Shown here: piece by piece, positions 42,551 through 46,066 of the stretch
How the letters are laid out: every line of letters starts with the position of its first letter
Position numbering within the stretch: the stretch's first letter is position 1
Virus record (IMG/VR): IMGVR_UViG_3300035698_020066
Coordinates: 1-46,066 of that record
DNA length: 46,066 nucleotides
Strand: one strand, 5' to 3'
Origin: a virus
Notes under the pieces: generated by a model
What the model was told of the DNA's origin: nothing
Databases searched by the model: none
What the model saw: only the letters and a program-made list of their open reading frames with translations
Made by a program: the position numbers and the translations under genes

Positions 42551-44026
42551 ATGCCAGCACGAAGAGATCAAATGTTCGTATGGATACCTAAGCCAATAAA
42601 TAGCCATCCAAAGGTAACCATTGCAGACACAGACTACACATCAGTCGTTCATGAGTCAGAATTCACACGGCAAACTTACATAGGAATAGGGACTTGTTAT
42701 CTGAAGATCAAGAACTCAGGAGGCAGATTTAATAACACATTCTCAGAAGGTCAGACAATCAAATATTATTATGATAACACTGACGGCACCACATTGAAAT
42801 TCCAAGGCAGAATAGATTATCCTCAAGATGTTATCGATAAGGACGGTCAATGGATCATAATTGAGGGCAGGCATCGTGCATATTCCCTGCAGAAATTAAG
42901 TTTGATGAGGATGACTGCAGCAGATCCGGCAGATATCCTGACAGAGATGTTCTCAAGATTTACGAGCGGGTTCGATACCAGCGAGATTACAGCCACTAAC
43001 CTATCCATAGACGTTGAATGGGAATACAAGCCATTCATGGAATGCGTGATGGAACTATGCGAGAAAATAGGGTACGATTTTTATATTGATGATGATTTAA
43101 AAATTTCATTTTTCAAGCAAGGCAGCATAACAAATTCTGATGAGGCAATAGTAGAAGGTCAGAATTATCTCGGGACAGGAGAGCATGGCAAGGACGACTT
43201 CTACCAGCGCACCAGGGCAACCGTTATTGGCAAGGATGATGCTGGGATGATCATCATCTACACAGCCAAATCCGACACAGAAGGAACTGATATCAGGGAA
43301 GATATATTTAAGGATTACACAGCCAATACGATGCAGAAGGTCCAGGACCTGGCAGAATCCAAACTTAAACAGCTTCAGATCCTGGACAGTCAAGCCACGT
43401 TTAAATCCAGGATGCTTGAGATATGCAACCCTGGAGATATGCTGTGGACAGTGGTATTCAGGCAGAACATCCATGCGCAGTACAGGGTAATGAGGGTGAC
43501 AGACAAATTCGGATCAGCAATACCGTATGGCTGCCAAAGTGAGGTATTGGTTAATAAGGAGATCCTGCGTGACCAGGAGATACTGCGAAACACCATGCTG
43601 CAGCAGAACAAAATAAGCCCTGCAGACAACATCAACAAATTACTATACAGCTATAACTTCGATTATAATGATGATGAAAACACCCTGCTGCACGATCAAA
43701 CCAGGATAAGCGATGGGAAGCTTATGTTAAAATCTGATCAATTCAGTACAGGCACCTGGACCAGCGATACCTTGACAGTGGATGATGACTTAACAGAGGT
43801 AGAGCTGAAATACATAGGGAAAGACCTGGATGCCAGCACGATTGAGTACACGCTGGATGGTGGTGGCAGCTGGAGCATCATCCCAAATCGAAGAGTTTTA
43901 ATATCGGTAGGTGACAGTGATCCTGCGCAGAGCGGGAAGAAGATAGCAGTTCGTGTCAATTTCACCAAGAACGATGCTAACCAATGGCCAGAGATCGATT
44001 CCCTGGCTCTGTGTTACAATAAATAA
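42551..44026 (+). CDS. tail hub protein (gp27/XkdQ-like), 491 aa
   Basis: It follows the previous stop directly. The first half resembles hub proteins: TIKYYYDNTDGTTLKFQGRI (strand with F-x-G-x-I), WIIIEGRHRAYSLQK, FMECVMELCEKIGYDFYI (helix then F/Y-x-I), and later EVLVNKEILRDQE. Such proteins form the tail tip that holds fibres and lytic domains; no peptidase is attached here. The last 120 residues form an added carbohydrate-binding-like beta domain (YNFDYNDDENTLLHDQ…LYNK-like end). Confidence 0.7.
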   Translation: MPARRDQMFVWIPKPINSHPKVTIADTDYTSVVHESEFTRQTYIGIGTCYLKIKNSGGRFNNTFSEGQTIKYYYDNTDGTTLKFQGRIDYPQDVIDKDGQWIIIEGRHRAYSLQKLSLMRMTAADPADILTEMFSRFTSGFDTSEITATNLSIDVEWEYKPFMECVMELCEKIGYDFYIDDDLKISFFKQGSITNSDEAIVEGQNYLGTGEHGKDDFYQRTRATVIGKDDAGMIIIYTAKSDTEGTDIREDIFKDYTANTMQKVQDLAESKLKQLQILDSQATFKSRMLEICNPGDMLWTVVFRQNIHAQYRVMRVTDKFGSAIPYGCQSEVLVNKEILRDQEILRNTMLQQNKISPADNINKLLYSYNFDYNDDENTLLHDQTRISDGKLMLKSDQFSTGTWTSDTLTVDDDLTEVELKYIGKDLDASTIEYTLDGGGSWSIIPNRRVLISVGDSDPAQSGKKIAVRVNFTKNDANQWPEIDSLALCYNK

Positions 44027-44045
44027 TATTTAGGGAGGAAACACC

Positions 44046-44234
44046 ATGGCAAATACAAACATCGATGCAGGCAACGATTATAGCTTCTGGCAAGGAGTAT
44101 GGAAGACAATCAAGAACGCATTATACTTCTTGACCCCTGCAATCATCGCAACAGCAACATCACATCCAGAAATCACCTGGCTTGGACCAGTTGCATACTT
44201 CGTGAAGAATTTCATGGAGAATAAAGATAATTAA
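44046..44234 (+). CDS. small membrane protein, holin-like, 62 aa
   Basis: GGGAGGA precedes the ATG. The sequence has FWQGVWKTIKNALYFLTPAIIATATS, then WLGPVAYFVKNFMENKDN: one hydrophobic stretch with charged flanks, as in small holins. It is the last gene of the tail operon, where lysis genes often lie. A cell-wall enzyme is not found beside it. Confidence 0.55.
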   Translation: MANTNIDAGNDYSFWQGVWKTIKNALYFLTPAIIATATSHPEITWLGPVAYFVKNFMENKDN

Positions 44235-44386
44235 GGTTGGGCATAGGCAGCTACCCGAAGACAGGGATCATCGGACCACCATTCCCTCCCTGGACGCATA
44301 TAGGACGACCACCTTTATAAAGTTTTCTCATATTAATGAACTTTTAAGTATTTCCAGCATTACTTAACAATTAATTAATTTTAGAT

Positions 44387-44414
44387 ATTATTTAATTATT
44401 CATTAATTTCCGAA
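44387..44414 (+). repeat. 28-bp direct repeat, copy 1
   Basis: Begins ATTATTTAATTATTC and ends TTTCCGAA. It matches copy 2 at 44529-44556 in 26 of 28 positions. The copies are 142 bp apart, start to start. Confidence 0.75.
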
Positions 44415-44528
44415 CCCCCCTTGACTTCCAGTGGAACTCAAAAATACCCAAATGAGGCCCTCTCCAATTAATTACCGTACATTAATTAATAATAGACTAC
44501 ATATATATAGATTTTATATAGAGCAGAA

Positions 44529-44556
44529 ATTATTTAACTATTCATTAATTTCAGAA
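44529..44556 (+). repeat. 28-bp direct repeat, copy 2
   Basis: Begins ATTATTTAACTATTC and ends TTTCAGAA. It differs from copy 1 at two positions. It ends 8 bp before the TATA box of the next operon, so a bound protein could control that promoter. Confidence 0.75.
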
Positions 44557-44563
44557 TAGAAAC

Positions 44564-44573
44564 TTTTTTAAAT
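44564..44573 (+). promoter_or_regulatory. archaeal TATA box for the 3' operon
   Basis: TTTTTTAAAT lies about 30 nt before ATG 44603, giving a very short leader. It follows the second direct repeat closely. No Shine-Dalgarno is seen, in agreement with a near-leaderless start. Confidence 0.5.
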
Positions 44574-44602
44574 GACTGCCACCCATAACACCCTGACAGA
44601 AT

Positions 44603-44797
44603 ATGTACAGACAGAACAGAACCTACAAGATCCAGCTGAAAAGGGCAGACCAGCATGGAAAGCATATCCAGTACACAGCCCGTATTATTTCTGAGGATGA
44701 TCATGATTTGCAGATCATGACGAAGTACGAAGAAGAGATAATTCTTAATAAAGAGCAGATCAGGCAGAGTAAACTTCTTCCAGAGGATCCATCATGA
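44603..44797 (+). CDS. small beta-rich protein, 64 aa
   Basis: The layout RTYKIQLKRADQHGKHIQY, then ARIISEDDHDLQIMTKYEEEIILNKEQI, alternates strands as in a small SH3 or Sm-like barrel, and the last part resembles a closing strand plus helix. The call is tentative. It is the first gene after the AT-rich region and is near-leaderless. It overlaps the next gene by 4 nt. Confidence 0.55.
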   Translation: MYRQNRTYKIQLKRADQHGKHIQYTARIISEDDHDLQIMTKYEEEIILNKEQIRQSKLLPEDPS

Positions 44798-45174
44798 AAA
44801 ACAAGCAGACTTCTATTTTCATTTATGAGGAGATTGTCGAGCACGCTAAGAATAATCCCAGCTTAAAGAACCTTTCTAAATGGGTGAACGACCGCTACCC
44901 AGCAGAATTCATGAACGTTGAGAATGAACAGAAGAAGCTGGAGAACCTTGAAGCAGAGGCAGAGATGTGCCGGAAGCGCATTGAATCAATGAAAGCCATG
45001 GGCAGCGCACCATTAAGCGAGATCCAGATGAAATGGATGAAGGAAGAAGGTATCCCCAGGAGCGCACGATACACAACAGATGGTGTGAGGAAATACTTTA
45101 ATACAATTTTCCAGATGGAGATTGGACTGCGGCAATTCCAGAACATACTGAACAAAGTCAAGGAGGAAGGATAA
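44794..45174 (+). CDS. hypothetical helical protein, 126 aa
   Basis: The N-terminal part (FIYEEIVEHAKNNPSLKNLSK) could be a winged-helix-like segment. The middle is a coiled coil (NEQKKLENLEAEAEMCRKRIE), and the end is helical (YFNTIFQMEIGLRQFQNIL). No catalytic motif. Family unknown. Confidence 0.6.
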   Translation: MKNKQTSIFIYEEIVEHAKNNPSLKNLSKWVNDRYPAEFMNVENEQKKLENLEAEAEMCRKRIESMKAMGSAPLSEIQMKWMKEEGIPRSARYTTDGVRKYFNTIFQMEIGLRQFQNILNKVKEEG

Positions 45175-45176
45175 TA

Positions 45177-45425
45177 ATGAAAGAATCAGACTTTTTGAAG
45201 GGACACACAAGTATTGAAGAAGATGATATCCATTGCTTTGATGATGCAGATACTCCCAATGATGGGTGTTGGGGATGCACCCTTGAGAAGATCCATGCGA
45301 CCCAGATAGATAAGACGATTTTAGATAAAGCAATAATCAAATGCACAATGAAAGATGGTGTTCATGGGGATACAAATGACACACTATATCCTGACCAATT
45401 AAAAAAGGAGTTGGGGATAGAATGA
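45177..45425 (+). CDS. small protein with K-I-H-x-T-Q-I-D-K motif, 82 aa
   Basis: GGAGGA lies at 45163-45171 before the ATG. The centre has CWGCTLEKIHATQIDKTILDK, and the motif K-I-H-x-T-Q-I-D-K-x-x-L is shared with the next gene. Four cysteines and acidic N-terminal residues are present. A metal-binding or partner-binding role is possible. Function unknown; the motif recurs in small viral proteins I cannot name. Confidence 0.6.
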   Translation: MKESDFLKGHTSIEEDDIHCFDDADTPNDGCWGCTLEKIHATQIDKTILDKAIIKCTMKDGVHGDTNDTLYPDQLKKELGIE

Positions 45426-45688
45426 ACCAAGAAGACTATGATGCGGAACATCCTGGATTGAAATCATTATCCAAAACAGCAAATTATCTTGCATATCGAA
45501 ATGCTTGGGACAAGATACACGAAACACAGATAGATAAGGAGAAGCTGATAAAATTAATCAAAATTGGGATAACCAACGCTGAAAAACAATATAAGAAATC
45601 AGCAAGGATTAAAGATCAAATATCTCAATCAGTGCAAAGGGGAGTCATATATGCATATGAGTCATTAATAGAGGAGCTGAAGTTATAA
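45422..45688 (+). CDS. small helical protein with the same motif, 88 aa
   Basis: It overlaps the previous gene by 4 nt. AWDKIHETQIDKEKLIKLIK repeats the motif of its neighbour, so the two may share a partner or be diverged duplicates. The rest is helical and charged. Function unknown. Confidence 0.6.
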   Translation: MNQEDYDAEHPGLKSLSKTANYLAYRNAWDKIHETQIDKEKLIKLIKIGITNAEKQYKKSARIKDQISQSVQRGVIYAYESLIEELKL

Positions 45689-45731
45689 TGGAAATATTAA
45701 ATTTCACATGCAAAGAGTGGAGGGGTGACTG

Positions 45732-45845
45732 ATGTTTTTAGAGCAGGTTTTTATGCAGATCATAGACTGGATCCTTTCCTATAACGTACTGAAAGCAGTT
45801 ATAGGATTAGCATGTTTAAAATATATAATATTTGATTGGAGGTAG
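45732..45845 (+). CDS. small membrane-associated protein, 37 aa
   Basis: GGAGGGGTG precedes the ATG. The sequence is hydrophobic throughout (FLEQVFMQIIDWILSY, then NVLKAVIGLACLKYIIFDW) and may span or lie on the membrane. A 14-codon frame at 45688-45732 precedes it and may only serve coupling. It could be a toxin-like or holin-like peptide; no proof. Confidence 0.45.
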   Translation: MFLEQVFMQIIDWILSYNVLKAVIGLACLKYIIFDWR

Positions 45846-45849
45846 GATT

Positions 45850-46065
45850 ATGGTGGAAACTGACATTGAACAACTGAGAGAAACTCTGACAAAAGCATCA
45901 AAAGACCTATGGAAAGAAATGCATATGGGGCAGAACGAGAGAATGGAAAGATTACTCGAGAAGATGATGACTCATCTGCAGGAAGCCGAGATGTGGGCAG
46001 GAAAAGTTATGGCTATGGAAATAAAAGATAGAGAAAATAGGAAGAATATAATGAAAAGGGATTAG
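45850..46065 (+). CDS. hypothetical helical protein, 71 aa
   Basis: GGAGGT lies at 45838-45843 before the ATG at 45850, so the upstream TTG at 45832 is rejected. The product is helical with Met, Glu and Lys (LRETLTKASKDLWKEMHMG, then ERLLEKMMTHLQEAEMW) and ends at TAG just before the window edge. Family unknown. Confidence 0.5.
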   Translation: MVETDIEQLRETLTKASKDLWKEMHMGQNERMERLLEKMMTHLQEAEMWAGKVMAMEIKDRENRKNIMKRD

Positions 46066-46066
46066 A

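Larger units (their letters stand above)
44235..44602 (+). other. AT-rich intergenic region with repeats
   Basis: 368 bp without a convincing gene. It holds a weak hairpin (CAGGGA 44262-44267 with TCCCTG 44287-44292), many TTAAT/ATTAA boxes, an inverted repeat AATTAAT…ATTAATT near 44466-44486, TATATATA near 44502, two copies of a 28-bp repeat, and a promoter for the next operon. It may be a replication origin, a transcription control region, or both. Confidence 0.6.

Noticed and set aside
44387-44556. Direct repeats as virus attachment sites (attL/attR)
   Set aside because: They are only 142 bp apart, enclose no gene, and no integrase is present in the window.

Overview
The window is most likely a large part of the genome of an archaeal head-tail virus (Caudoviricetes, siphovirus-like), or of the same virus as a provirus. 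Every gene I trust is on the + strand, and most neighbours touch or overlap by 1-4 nt (ATGA or TAATG junctions). The archaeal assignment rests on several signs: a TRAM-domain protein, an Alba chromatin protein, an LSm-like protein, a C2H2 zinc finger, TATA/BRE-type promoters (one predicted leaderless), and large secreted proteins full of N-X-S/T sequons. The repetitive Ig/FN3 surface-protein style resembles DPANN or methanogen hosts, but the host cannot be fixed from sequence alone. No polymerase, helicase, integrase or lysis enzyme is seen, so a replication module probably lies outside the window.

Layout. (1) 1-2900, early or regulatory region: small nucleic-acid-binding proteins (TRAM, Alba, zinc-ribbon, C2H2, AbrB-like, LSm-like), a tRNA-like element and strong inverted repeats. 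(2) 2938-6278: a ParB-like/DNA methyltransferase fusion interrupted by an intein, then small Zn, coiled-coil and membrane proteins. (3) 6281-13664, packaging and portal: small terminase, large terminase with two inteins, a Zn-ribbon protein, a portal with an extra C-terminal domain, and a MuF-like protein. (4) 13666-22990, a surface-protein insertion: an Ig-like protein, a secreted glycoprotein, a Zn ribbon, and a 2375-residue membrane-anchored protein with LamG-like, FN3-like and trehalase/GH63-like glycosidase regions. (5) 22987-27526, capsid: HK97 gp10-like protein, coiled-coil/TM protein, XkdF-like protease, acidic scaffold, HK97-fold major capsid protein, terminator and two small virion proteins. 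(6) 27550-33601: two more secreted or membrane glycoproteins, an Ig-like protein, and a glycosyltransferase-methyltransferase fusion. (7) 33606-44234, connector and tail: head-tail adaptor, Ig-like tail-terminator candidate, tail tube, tail chaperones joined by a predicted -1 frameshift, a short repeat-built tape measure, tail-tip proteins, a 1329-residue anchored glycoprotein, and a small membrane protein. (8) 44235-44602: an AT-rich intergenic region with a 28-bp near-perfect direct repeat. (9) 44603-46066: an operon of small unknown proteins.

How it fits together. Terminase, portal, protease, scaffold, capsid and tail genes form a complete virion assembly set. The surface-protein cassettes inserted into it probably build receptor-binding or glycan-degrading structures, and the GT-methyltransferase fusion may modify glycans. 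Main points for follow-up: the second terminase intein has Gly at +1 instead of Cys/Ser/Thr; the first terminase intein has class 3 hallmarks inside the Walker A motif; the methyltransferase intein carries a GIY-YIG-like rather than LAGLIDADG insert; and one Ig-like N-terminal module recurs at the front of several unrelated virion genes.
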